From: Apium graveolens
Taxonomy: Eukaryota; Streptophyta; Magnoliopsida; Apiales; Apiaceae
DNA: 64,000 bases
Assembly: GCF_009905375.1 (NCBI RefSeq)
Contig: NC_133653.1
Coordinates: forward strand, 61,197,956 to 61,261,955
Direction of reading: 5' to 3'
Both the position numbers and the translations under genes were made by a program. How positions within the stretch are numbered: the first letter of the stretch is position 1; each line of letters begins with the position of its first letter. Positions 11,525 through 22,774 of this stretch are shown here, in pieces. Below the pieces are notes generated by a model. That model was not told the DNA's origin, made no database searches, and saw nothing but the letters and a program-made list of their open reading frames with translations.

Positions 11525-12957
11525 TTAGAGATCAAAGATAGAAAAGGTACTAAGAATCAAGTAGCTGACCATCTCTCTAGGTTGGAGAATCCCGATTCTA
11601 CTTCACAAGATAGAACGTTAATCAATGAATCTTTTCCGGATGAGCAGTTGTTTGCAATTCAGGAGGAAGAACCATGGTTTGCAGATATTGTAAACTATCT
11701 GTCAGCAATATAATGCCTCCTAATTTGACATCCGTGCAAAAGAAGAAGTTTCTGCATGAGGTGAAGTGGTATATGTGGGATGAACCATATTTGTTTAGAC
11801 AGGGAGCTGACCAGATCATCAGGAGATGTATCCCGTTTTGTGAGACGGAGGGGATATTACGAGACTGCCATTCCACGGTTTATGGTGGACACTATGGAGG
11901 TGAGAAGACAGCAGCTCGTATTCTGCAAGCAGGTTTTTTCTGGCCTACCTTGTTCAAGGATGCTCATCAGTTTGTTTTAAGGTGTGATCGTTGCCAAAGA
12001 GTGGGAAATTTGTCAAGGAAGGATGAGATGCCATTAAATGTGATGCTTGAAGTCGAGGTCTTTGATGTATGGGGAATCGATTTCATGGGGCCTTTTATCT
12101 CGTCTTGCAATAATCAGTACATCTTGCTGGCAGTCGATTATGTCTCAAAATGGGTCGAAGTTAAAGCTTTACCGACAAATGATGCAAAGGCAGTGCTAAA
12201 TTTTCTTCATAAGCAAATTTTCACAAGGTTTGGAACACCTCGGGTAATCATAAGTGATGAAGGATCGCATTTTTGCAACCGTAAGTTCACTTCTATGATG
12301 CAGCGTTATAATGTGAATCATCGAGTAGCTACTGCCTATCATCCGCAAACAAATGGTCAAGCGGAAGTGTCTAACAGAGAGATAAAGCGCATTCTAGAGA
12401 AGGTTGTTTGTCCGTCAAGGAAGGATTGGTCTTTAAAGCTCGATGAAGCTGTTTGGGCTTACAGAACAGCATACAAAACTCCACTTGGGATGTCACCGTT
12501 TCAGTTGGTGTACGGTAAGGGATGTCATCTACCGGCGGAGCTTGAGCATAAGGCCTACTGGGCATTGAAGAAATTGAACCTGGATTTAGATGCAGCTGGT
12601 AAGAAAAGAATGCTTCAGCTTAATGAACTTGATGAATTTCGACTTCAAGCGTACGAGAATAACAAAATGTATAAGGAAAAGGTGAAGAGGTGGCACGATA
12701 GGAAGCTACATCCTAAGTTATTTGTGCCAGGGCAACAAGTTCTGTTATTCAACTCTCGGCTCCGACTTTTTCCTGGGAAGTTGAAATCAAGATGGTCTGG
12801 ACCTTTTATTGTCAAAACTATATTTCCACATCGAGCGGTGGAAATTTTTGAGAATGATTCGGACCAAGCATTCAAGGTTAACGGTCAGCGGTTGAAGCAC
12901 TACTATGGGGACATGGCAAACCGAGAGGTGGTTAGTGCCATGTTGTTGACTACGTGA
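11525..12957 (+). pseudogene. Athila pol C-terminus with integrase, frameshifted
   Basis: Continuation of pol after the TAG. RNase H ends with GTKNQVADHLSRLENP. A one-base shift around 11700-11712 moves the rest into another frame. The integrase zinc-binding region shows [12 protein letters not shown] and CDRCQRVG. The catalytic core has WGIDFMGPF (Asp), [10 protein letters not shown] (Asp, with Glu where Gly is usual) and [16 protein letters not shown] (Glu). A C-terminal DNA-binding region includes [14 protein letters not shown]. It ends TGA at 12955-12957. An ATG at 11674 opens the integrase frame, but its first dozen codons precede the shift and are unlikely to be genuine. Confidence 0.88.
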
Positions 12958-13114
12958 GAAAGGTACGGAACGTCAAGCTAATGACGAAAAAGAAGCGCTG
13001 CGTGGGAGGCAACCCATGAATTGTTGTTACAGGAACCCTTAGAAGTTAATAACCTATCCAAAAATACAAAAAAATCAGAAAACAGGGGCTGAAAAAAAAA
13101 ATTCCAGAGACCCT

Positions 13115-13194
13115 CTGCGCGCCCGCGCAGCTATGCTGAGCGGCCGCGCAGCTTGCTGCGCACCCGCGCAGAAATGCTGAGCGGCCGCGCAGGG
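13115..13194 (+). repeat. Internal copy of the Athila GC-rich array
   Basis: Two units of the same CTGCGCGCCCGCGCAG / GAGCGGCCGCGCAG motif found in the LTRs lie in the 500-bp gap between integrase and the third ORF. They are flanked by A-rich DNA. A TATA-like box follows about 160 bp downstream. Confidence 0.85.
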
Positions 13195-13353
13195 GTCGAG
13201 TTCCAGAAATTTTTTTTACAGTTCAGAAAAAAAAAAAAACAAAAACACACAAAAAACCCATCACAGCCCATAAACCCACGAATTCTTTTCCCATTACCCC
13301 ATGATTTTATCCCTCAACCCCACTCCTAATCTAATTTAACCTACTCTACACAC

Positions 13354-13361
13354 TATATATA
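13354..13361 (+). promoter_or_regulatory. Candidate internal TATA box ahead of the Athila third ORF
   Basis: TATATATA lies in a pyrimidine- and AC-rich stretch about 98 bp before the ATG at 13459, leaving room for a 5' leader of about 70 nt. Combined with the upstream GC-rich array it looks like a small promoter. This is inferred from sequence only. Confidence 0.4.
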
Positions 13362-13458
13362 CATACACCTATCCTACATATCTCCCACAAACTTCCTACA
13401 CTTAAACCCTCTCATAAACATCAAAAATCAGTTCTTACACACTTTTATTCACAAATCA

Positions 13459-14631
13459 ATGGCACCCAAGAGAGCACACACTATTGACAGCAGCAGCACA
13501 GTTCCTACTGCCGATTCATCAAGGGGTACTGCTGCAAGGCCTCGGTTAACTGACAGAGCCACGGAGGAGGAGTACACTAGGCTGTTGGGGAAGCCGATTC
13601 TGAAGGAGAGGGGGTTTTTACCATCAGGTAGGGATGGTGAGTTGTTGCCCATGATTGCAGAGAAGGGGTGGATAGCTTTTTGTGAGTCACCCGAAGCAGT
13701 ACCGATGAGTATTGTTCGCGAGTTCTACGCGAACGTGAAGCCTGAAAAGAATGGGTTTTCTGTAGTTCGTGGGCTGACGGTTGATTATCATCCTGCGGCG
13801 ATTCGCCGTGTGATTGGACAGTGAGAGAGGAAGCCCGAGGAGGAGAACTAGAATGAAAAGACTGCTGAGGACTTTGACTTGGATTTGATTTGTGCGACTC
13901 TCTGTCGACCGGGCACAGTTTGGAACCGCAGTCCAGCCAATAATGAGTATCGTCACTTTCCAGCGATCGCCATGAACAGGTATGCCCGTGCATGGAATGT
14001 ATTTATATGTGCTAATATTTTGCCTTCTTCACATGCACACGAGGTCACAGTTGAGAGAGCACAGTTGTTGTGGGGAATTCTGAATGAGGAATACTATGTG
14101 GACCTTGGTGAGTTTATCTACCAAGGAATTCTGAAGTTTTTGAGGGGAGCAAAGCATATGAACATCCCTTATGCATCCACGGTTACAAAGCTATGCCGAG
14201 CAGTAGGAGTGAACTGGCCGGCTCATGAGCAGTTGCAGTTGCCAGCAGCTCCGATAGATTCTGGCACTCTGAATAGGATGCAGGAGTGGACCGGTGGTGA
14301 GCCTGAGGAGCATGGGCTGGGTTATCGTCTTCCAGGAGGGCGTCCAGCACGAGGTGCTACTATGGCCAGGCCAGGGCGTGGTGAGGCTAGTTCTTCGAGA
14401 GCTCAGGAAGGTGCTGGGATGGGTGATGCCCAGTATAGGAGGCTTTCACGGCGGATGGATGCCATGTATGAGACGCAGAGCAGGTTTGCTCAGGAGCTCA
14501 CTCTTGCGTTAGGGACTGCTTTTCGAGGCCTTGGAGCTGATATCCAGTGGCCAGTTTTTGGTGAGGACTCTGCATACCCGTCGCCTGATACTCCACCCAC
14601 TGAGGGTGATGATGATGATGACTCTGAGTAG
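13459..14631 (+). pseudogene. Athila third ORF (env-position ORF, plant transposon protein type), two stops
   Basis: Starts at ATG 13459 (MAPKRAHTIDSSS) and ends TAG at 14629-14631 after an acidic tail (GDDDDDSE). The frame is interrupted by TGA 13822-13824 and TAG 13849-13851, then runs open for more than 250 codons. Both stops could come from CGA and CAG by C-to-T change. The middle contains YARAWNVFICANILPSSHAHE and ILKFLRGAKHMNIPYASTV, features of the ORF that follows integrase in Athila elements. No signal peptide or convincing membrane anchor is visible, so an envelope role is not supported. Function is unknown. Confidence 0.8.
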
Positions 14632-15783
14632 GTATACCCTGTGTTCCTTTCTACTACCTTCACTGGGGACAGTGAAGATTTTAAGTTTGGGGGTGGTAGT
14701 TAAGGAATATTTTGTGTGTGTCATATAGCTGCATATTCATGATAGTTAGTTCATATAGTTGCATAATTTTTGCCATATAGTTTTTTTTATATATATAGCT
14801 TTATTTGTTTGTCATATCATATAGCTCATGCATATACCATGATCCCTTTTGCAATGATTTATCGACTGAATTGTGATATTGATGCGAGTGTAGTGATAGC
14901 ATTAAAGTGATATTAAGTTGTGTAGGTTGATATGCATGCTAGAAGCACTTGTATTGTCACTAAGTCTTAGAGAATGCTTAAGGACTAGATTGTTGTTATG
15001 ATCTGATTATTTTCGAGGATAATCTATTTATTATGCTTAGAATTTGATAATAGGTTCTTAGTGGTAAAGGCATGAAAAAGAAAAAAAAATGGAGTAAAAA
15101 TGGAATTTGTTGCTAGTTGTGGCTAGGCGTCAAATGGCTAGTAGCCGGCTCGCATGTTATGCGAGTAGTCTAGGGTTGAGCAAGATGGAGCGAAACGCAC
15201 TTGCTCAGAGTTATAAAAAAAAAAATTTTGCATAATTGATCAAGAGTGGGCTCTTTGGTATTCGAGTTATTAAGTTCTTAGGGGACTTTGTGCCTAGTGA
15301 CCTAAGGCTTTTAGAGTCTGGGATCCGCTAACCTAACGTTCGTTACATGGATACCATTGTATAAGTCTTTTGTGGACCTCACTCATTGCACGGTCAGATA
15401 AGCATTTGAGTTGTAAATAAAAAGCACGATTCCGTAGTAAGCTCCAGAGTTCTTGTAGTGTTGTATATCACTTTGTGCCTAGAATTTTTATTCTTTGTAT
15501 AATCGTAGGATTGTCTTGAGGATAGTCTAGTCATAGTAATTGGTCTAGTTCCAAAGCATATCTGTTAAGCATTTGCACACACCACGTTTCTGGCGGTATA
15601 TCCGTTTGCATGAGTTTATTGATCTTTAGTGTCTAACTGCATTCGTTGAGACGTGGCAATTTGGTTGGTTAATTGTAGTAAGGGGGATCGTTGCATTTTC
15701 ATAAAGATTGCATTCATGCATATTTTTATTTGTTTTTGAGTCTGTGACGCTTGAGGACAAGCATCGATTTAAGTTTGGGGGTG
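14632..15783 (+). other. 3' non-coding region and polypurine tract of element C
   Basis: About 1.15 kb lies between the third ORF and the 3' LTR without a credible ORF. It ends in the polypurine tract AAGTTTGGGGGTG (about 15771-15783) directly before the LTR. A near-copy of the tract core, AAGTTTGGGGGTGG, is found just after the third ORF at about 14684-14697. Confidence 0.75.
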
Positions 15784-17247
15784 TGATAAGTGGCATTTTA
15801 TACCACTTAGAACGTCTTAAAATGGCTTAAATTGGTGTCTTGAAATCAAGTATTTTGTGTATTTGATGCGTTTTTCTAGTGTTTATGCATTTCAGAGTAT
15901 TAGTTGCATTTCGGAGAAGGAATCATCAAGAATAAGCCTTGGCATGTGTTCACCATTGCGAGAGGAAAAGAACGGGCAGATTACGGCGAAGAAACGGAGC
16001 AAACCTGGAAATTTTCCAGTAGGGTCCTGCGCGCCCTCGCAGCAATGCTGAGCGGCCGCGCAGCAGCCTTGCGCGCCCGCGCAGAAATGCTGAGCGGCCG
16101 CGCAGGGTCGGGGAAAAAGATATATTATTTTAGACTTCTACTTCTGTTTGACTTCCAACTTCTATGTAATCTGAGTTTTATGGGACTATTATATAGGTAG
16201 ATTTGAGACGTTTTTCATAGGGTAAAAAAGAGGAGATTATGTTTTAGATTGTGTTTTGCAAGAAGCGAAGGAGATAAGGAAGAAGACCGATTTAGCACAC
16301 AGCAGCGAAGAGGAAGCATATATTCTTGTGATTCTTGTTTCGTTGTAACGTTGGATGCTAGTTTTCTTGCTTTGACTTATTTACTCTTGTGACGTACTCT
16401 GTTTTAATATAATTAGTTTAGTTATTATTTTCTTGTGTTTGTTTATCATGATTTCATATGAACCCATGATGGCGATAAGTTCTATTATGGGCTAATCGTG
16501 ATCATGGGGTTGCAACGGATTTATTATGGAATTCTTTAGTTAATTGTTTAATACTTTAGTATATGATGATTGCATGATATCTAGTATTGGTTGTGCGTAT
16601 TCGTCTTATGTGCGTCGCGAACATATAAGATAGGGTGTTAATCTCTTGTGAAGCGACGGTGGATCTTGAGATTTAGAACTTGCCATGCTAGCATAGGTTC
16701 ATGTACGTTGTGCATGATTAGTGGGTAACTCTAACAGTTTTATTTGCCCTATGTAATCAAAAGGAATAACTTGTGCTTAAATCGTTGTGTTGTCAATTTC
16801 TGTAGACATATAGGAACTCAACATAATTGATGACTATTCAACTTCTATCTTAATTGTGGATGTTTGGTAGAATGGTATTAGTACAATGAAAGTTGGCTTT
16901 TATCAGTTTCGTGTTATTCGATTAATATCATCACTGTCACATGCTAAAGGTAATAACTATGGCTATAGAAGGAAGTAATAATGAAGTTGTGATCTCATGA
17001 GTATTTTATTATTGATAAATTGAAGTGTTAGTTAAGTGGTTAATTAAGTAGTTAATTATAGTTAATATTTAATCAATAATTTTAAGTGTTATTATCTTAA
17101 CATTGAGAAGTAATCATACATTGGTGAGTGAGTTTAATTAGACAATAACTTAGTCTGAGTCTCTGAGGGAACGAACTAGAAAGTATTCTATATTACTTGC
17201 GAACGCGTATACTTGCGTGAATATTAGTGCGTGATTTCGCCCTAACA
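15784..17247 (+). repeat. 3' LTR of Athila element C
   Basis: It has the same length (1464 bp) and ends as the 5' LTR, with about nine substitutions, nearly all transitions. Its GC-rich array is at 16027-16107. It is followed by the GTCTG target copy at 17248-17252. Confidence 0.95.
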
Positions 17248-17459
17248 GTCTGCTCCGTAGATGATGACGAAGAAGCCATCTAACATACATAACAATAATA
17301 ACACAAGAACAATCAAATCACAATCCTAAAACTCATAACTTCTAATCACATAAACAAACAATCCTAACACTCTTACTTCTATCCTATATGATCTTCCTAT
17401 CTTATCTTAACCCTAATATTCTTGTTTTTAAGGGTCAAAACCTATGCTCTGATGCTAAC
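17248..17459 (-). other. Leader and primer-binding site of element B, with the 5' end of its accessory ORF
   Basis: On the minus strand the primer-binding site reads AGCATCAGAGCATAGG (about 17442-17457), two mismatches from the tRNA-iMet site TGGTATCAGAGC. About 160 bp of AT-rich leader follow. The ATG of the accessory ORF is at 17277-17279, followed by about ten codons before the Athila insertion. Confidence 0.65.
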
Positions 17460-20400
17460 TATAACACCCTCCAAATCCGGGGTATAGATTTGGGGCATTA
17501 TTAACACTAACTACACATTAAACCTGTACAAGCGGAATATAAATATGATAATTACCCCAAACTACTACTACTCAGAATCTTTTAAGGTTAAGAGTTGAAA
17601 ACAAAAACGACACACTAACTTTATTACAAACCCAAATAAAAACAATCTGTCTCAAGAACTCTCTTTGTTACAAAACTTTATTCTATCTACATTCTCACCA
17701 CACAACTTTTATTCAAAACACACAAAACTTTTATTCAACCCAACATTACTACTTATCCTCCTGATCAGGTAACTCAAAGCTCTCTTCTGGAATAGGGAGG
17801 AACACTCTTGGTATAAGAGGGTCCCGCTGCTTGACTCGCTTCCTGACTACGAGGGTCCTGATGGGTTTCATTCTCTACCTTAACTGTAAAACAATAGGAA
17901 TAACAATAAAAGGGGATGAGCCAAAATTGCTCAACAAGCCTGCAACAATATATATAGTATAAAGAGATAAGAATAAATGAACCAATAATCTGGTGGTTTG
18001 AACAACCATCTGTTTCTGTGTAGAATAACAATTTGCCATTGCTGGAGAATGCCAAATGAACAAGACTGGAAATAAGAACTAACTATGCACTATAACCTGC
18101 TGATCAGCCAGGATACAGTGCGGATCTATACCCAACTGCATAGACCCGACCAACATAAGGAGTACTCAGGCAACCACGGCCTATTAATTAATGGTCTGGG
18201 TAAAACCCAGCCCGTATAGTAACCATCCAGTCCAAAGCGTAACATCTGGAACAATCGGAATGCTTTTGATGTATCCCAACATCAGGATATATCAGAGTAT
18301 ATGTAACAAGGGTAAAAGTATTGGAATATGAATAGGGATTCAATAAATTGAGAGAAATCAAGAATCGAAATGAAATGGAAACAAGATTCAATAATTGTGT
18401 AACAGTGTATATGAACAAGAATTATCAAAGTGTAACTGATATGGAAAATGGGGTATAATTCACTATTCTGAATTTAGAATAGGGGAAAACTTGTCTTGCG
18501 CGTACTTAACCTAGTTCAACTCACCGCCTTCGAACTTCTGCTAGATCGGCCTTGCCGATATTGGATCAATCATAGAAAGATAGTCGTTTAGAAAACTTAC
18601 TACATACGTGTATCTCGAATTGTTACTACGCAACCCTATTAATCTACCCAGGCGTTTCTATCTGACTCGCATATCACATATAATTATATAGCACGTATGG
18701 TTGACATAATCAGGTAAAGCACATAGCACATAAGGCACATAATTAATTTTTATACTGATAAATATTTTTAGAATCAATACTAGACTCATACCTGTATTAA
18801 CTAACCCTATTTGATTTTATTATAATTTTTCGAGATTTATTTGACTCGATTCTACCCCTCTTAGGGCCTATAAACCATTAACTATCACAAGACCACTCTC
18901 TTTCGGAGGAAATTATGATTTACAATTATTTTTATTGGATTCGTTTCATTTTTCTGAGTCTAGGGGTCTTCGTTTCGCTCAATTCGGACTAACGATTTAA
19001 TTATTATGAATTAAACAAAATTTAATTAATTAATAATTAATTATAAATAATTAATTAATTATAATTAAATAATCCTTAATTATATTTTTAAAAAATTAAT
19101 TAAAAATTATTGTATTTTAAAATATTTAATCCCTAATTATTAGGATTAATTATAATTTATTACAATTATTTACAAATTATTATCACTTACTCGATTAGAT
19201 CAATTATTCACAAATAATCAATCATTACAATTAACTGATACGCTAATTATCGAATAAATAATTATTACTCGAATCATAACATAACTCCACGATTAACTAC
19301 TCGTATAAATACGAGCTACTCGCATTTCTCGAATAACTATCGAACTATTGTTATTATTATTATTATATCCTATACGATTTATTAATCAATTAATTATCTG
19401 TATTTAATTTTTCGATACGAATAATTATTACAACACTCTTCGAATAAATATTGCTCGATTACTAATTCTAACTTATCGAATCACTACTCGTATAATTACG
19501 AGTTACTCGCGATATTCAACTAATTAAAGAGGTATTATTCATATTATTCGATTATTTTTAATCCCTATTTATTAATTAATTACCTAATTATTAATTAATT
19601 AAATAACTAATAAATAATTAGATAAATAATTAGATAATTAAATAAATAATTAAATTCGAATTTCTAAATTAATAAATTAATTTAGAAATTAATTATAATA
19701 TTTTTCAGAATTTAAAACTGATTATTAATTAATTTTTAGAATTACTAAAATCTGATTTTTGGATTTTATAAAATAAAATAAATAATAGAAAATCAGAAAC
19801 ACAAAAACAGGGAAGGGTTTCAGGGTTTTCGGATCAAACCCCGGGTCGAAACCGGGTTGGAAACCGGGTCGAACCCGGGTTGCGAAGAACACGGCCGCCC
19901 GAACGGAAAACCCGACACCGGCGGCTACTTCCCGACGAAGCACGGCGAACAAACAGCAACACCACCTCGATTACTCCTTGCCAACGTCCTGCAACTCCGT
20001 TCCTATTCATCTCCTTCCTCAGCCTTCGTTCCCAGCCGTCCCCGTCGCCTGAACCACCAACAACAGCGGTGGCGTCGCCGCTTTTCCGGCCACCCTCAAA
20101 ACGAAACCAAACTCGACAAAACCGGTGACGTTCGATTGCAAAATCGACGATCTACACAACTACAACATCAAAATCTTCTAACAACTAACCAAAATCAAAA
20201 CCCGAATTCAAGCAAATAATCAGGAAATACGAAATTAAAATCGAATACTTATTAACTGAAATTGATCAAAGAATCATAAACTACAGTTCACCAGCTTCAA
20301 TTTGACTACTTACATGATCGATTTGGATGTCGGAATCACCTTCAAATCTGTGATTGATTCCCTGCCCTGTTCTTCACCCACAAACCCTAATTCCTAATTT

Positions 20401-21047
20401 TCTGAATTTTTATGATTAATTAACTAATTAATTAATAAAAATTAGGCTATTTATATTATGAAAAATAATACCCCTAAATAAAATTAAGGGGCTAATTACA
20501 CTCCTAATAAAAATATTTGGCCCCAATTTTTATAATTTTTGGGTATTAATAATGAATTTTTAAATATTCAATAAATACAAAATAAATGTCAAAAAAATCC
20601 CAAAAATTATGAATATTACAAAAATGCAAAGAAAAATGATGTATGATAATTTCATGATCATATAAAAATAAAAATGTGATTTTTGTGGGGGTTCTGGTAC
20701 TCGAAGGGGTCCGGAAAAGTCATTTTTCGCGAAAAAGGTAAATGTGTAAAACGTCTAGGGGTTCAGAATAGCGATATGGTATAGGTCGTTTTTGATAAAA
20801 TAGGGCCAATGATTTTGTTTGAAATACGGGCTTTTAAAACACTGTTTGAGTTGTACGGGTTTTGATATAAAATGTATAACTTACAATAAAACACTCAATA
20901 AATATCCAAAACACGTTCGGATCAAAACAGGCAATACATAGCACATAGCACTTAGGATTTAATGACTCAACACATTTAATCACATAATGATACACATAAT
21001 TTATCTTTATTATAATATAATACAAGCGTAATTTCTCGGTCGTTACA
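17460..21047 (-). repeat. 5' LTR of Tekay-like element B (3588 bp)
   Basis: On the minus strand it begins TGTAACGACCGAGAAATTACG at 21047 and ends GGAGGGTGTTATA at 17460, so the canonical CA end has become TA. It contains very AT-rich stretches (about 18990-19780, many AATTAATT runs). A GC-rich block at about 19820-20120 has repeated ACCGGGTCGAA-like words. Small frames on both strands within it look like chance. The partner LTR is outside the window, so the boundaries rest on the terminal motif, the primer site and element D's resumed reading frame. Confidence 0.8.
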
Positions 21048-21089
21048 CCATTAGCTGATTTCTAATCCAAAGCACTTGAGCACAATAAC
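21048..21089 (-). pseudogene. 42-bp sliver of element D RNase H between two insertions
   Basis: Read on the minus strand, these bases encode CAQVLWIRNQLM, the RNase H segment that follows AEAEYITAGSY at the left end of the piece starting at 31112. ATAAC at 21085-21089 is the target copy of element E. Element B's LTR abuts the other side. Confidence 0.85.
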
Positions 21090-22761
21090 TGAAAGAGATA
21101 TGTCCTAAGTCCAATCATGTATGAGGATTTAGGAATAACTTTTATGTAATCTGTTTTGATTTCATTGATATTAATAAAAGACTTGTTTTGTTTTTTATTG
21201 CGGGCTTTATCTATTTTAAGTGTTTAAATAAGATATGCCACAGTTTAGAGTAAAGCTTTTTATGGATTGTGATGAGATCATAATAATGAGACCTAAAAGA
21301 TGATAACTCTAAAGTTAAATAGTTCCTGGTCGTAGGATTACTAACTGATAATTAATAATCCGCAAAGATCGGTACATACTATGCGTGCTTCATTATGAAG
21401 GCTGTCTGTTCTCATAGACATTTGTGTGGTGACACTATAGCTAGTATGTAGGTGCTTATTATAGAATAAGTTCACTCAACATGACTCACACGGCTGAACA
21501 ACTGATGGAGTTCGCTCACGTGTCAGCAGTTCTTCACATAGTGATAGTTGTACAAGTATCCTTAGACTTGAGGTCATCATAGTCATCTTGTGTACATTGA
21601 ACTATGCTTTGGTTTAGTTCTTAGTCTATAGGAACAATTATAAGGGCTCTACTGGGTATAGGAATTTGTACACGAAGATAGTGTATGATCAATAAAGGAT
21701 CTACCCCTTCCAGTGAAGGAAGAGAATGTTCAATGCTGATCCACTTATGCTAGTTCAGAAATCTCTGGCCAGAGTGAATGAAATTAGAAAGGAGTTTCTA
21801 ATTTACATTAATTAGAACAAAGCATAGTGAATGAGAAAGCATATGATTAAATAAGATAGGCTTGACACAAGTTCCATACCTTGTATTTAATCGTGACATT
21901 GCAGGGTAAAAGGAATTAATTGTACGGTAACTATTCACTGAATGGGTTCTTAGTATTCTAAGCAGTGAATTCGTATTATCTGGATAGTCACGATATGCTG
22001 AGAAGTATCCCTCACGATGTAGAATAAATATAATTAATTAATTAATCATATTTAATGAATTAGAGAATTTATATAAATAATGATAAAATAGTTTTATTAT
22101 TATTTATTTCTACTTCCGGCTTAATATTGAACCTACAGGGTCACACCATAAAAGAGAATAATTTAATGGGTGAGGAATTAATTAATAATGGCTGGTAATT
22201 ATTTATTTGTGAAATAAATAATTAATTAGCAAATTTAATAATTGATTAAATGAGATTTAATTAATTATAAATTAATTAAATAAAATTTCTTAATATTATT
22301 AATTAAGAATTTAATTTTGGAAATTTAATTAAGTAAAAGAATTATTTCTAAAGTGTTTAGAAAAAGGATTAATAATTAAAAGGTGTTTTAATTATTAGTT
22401 AATAGGTTAATAAGAATAAAGGGTTAATAATAATAATAATATTTTATGGAAAAAATTTCAGCTGAAAATTTTGCCTATAAATATACTATTATAAACCCTT
22501 ATTTTGCCTCAACCTAAAAATTGAAGAAAACCCTAATTCTCCCACCCCTTCCTCCTCCATCACATTGATCTCTTGGTGGATACCGGTGGAGTGCTTCACA
22601 CTTGAGGAGCAGCTGCTAGGGATCTCCGCTCGTCATTCTTGGATCGCTTTTAAAGGTTAGAAACGATCCCATTTGATTTAATCATGATTTTTATGTCTTT
22701 ATTTGGATTTTATATCAAGAAATTTTGTTTACCATGCTTACGTGATGATTAAAATCCAACA
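21090..22761 (+). repeat. 5' LTR of Angela element E (1672 bp)
   Basis: Runs from TGAAAGAGAT at 21090 to CCAACA at 22761, followed directly by the primer-binding site. AT-rich, with AATTAATTAATT runs near 22030 and 22250. This copy lacks the hAT insertion and so serves as the empty-site reference for the 3' LTR. Confidence 0.93.
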
Positions 22762-22762
22762 A

Positions 22763-22774
22763 TGGTATCAGAGC
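22763..22774 (+). other. Primer-binding site of element E (tRNA-iMet type)
   Basis: TGGTATCAGAGC lies one base after the LTR. It is the standard Ty1/copia primer site, complementary to the 3' end of initiator tRNA-Met. Confidence 0.93.

Larger units (their letters stand above)
5987..17247 (+). mobile_element. Element C: complete Athila-lineage Ty3/gypsy retrotransposon (11.3 kb)
   Basis: Two 1464-bp LTRs (TGATAAGTGG...CCCTAACA) are flanked by identical GTCTG copies at 5982-5986 and 17248-17252. The primer-binding site matches tRNA-Asp. The order is gag, protease, RT, RNase H, integrase, third ORF, polypurine tract. The LTRs differ at about nine positions (0.6%), so insertion was recent. Even so, pol has a TAG and a frameshift, and the third ORF has two stops, so this copy should not be autonomous. 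It interrupts the accessory ORF of element B. Confidence 0.95.
1730..21047 (-). mobile_element. Element B: Tekay/Del-like Ty3/gypsy retrotransposon, 5' part, interrupted
   Basis: Read on the minus strand, the order is a 3588-bp 5' LTR (21047-17460), a tRNA-iMet-type primer-binding site, a proline-rich accessory ORF, gag and pol up to RNase H. It is broken by element C (5987-17247) inside the accessory ORF and by element A at 1730 inside RNase H. Integrase, chromodomain and 3' LTR would lie left of the window. The very long LTR, gag sequence and RT motifs point to the Tekay/Del chromovirus lineage. The lineage call rests on recognition of sequence, not on a tree. The element sits in element D's RNase H reading frame. 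Confidence 0.85.

Noticed and set aside
13459..14631. Calling the Athila third ORF an envelope gene
   Set aside because: The label rests on position only; no signal peptide, membrane anchor or cleavage site is visible.
17774..18055. Minus-strand frame of 93 codons in element B's LTR
   Set aside because: No family resemblance, and LTR position makes chance likely.
19857..20219. Basic Gln/Arg-rich frame of 120 codons
   Set aside because: It lies in the GC-rich block of element B's LTR, antisense to the element, with low-complexity composition and no recognisable domain.
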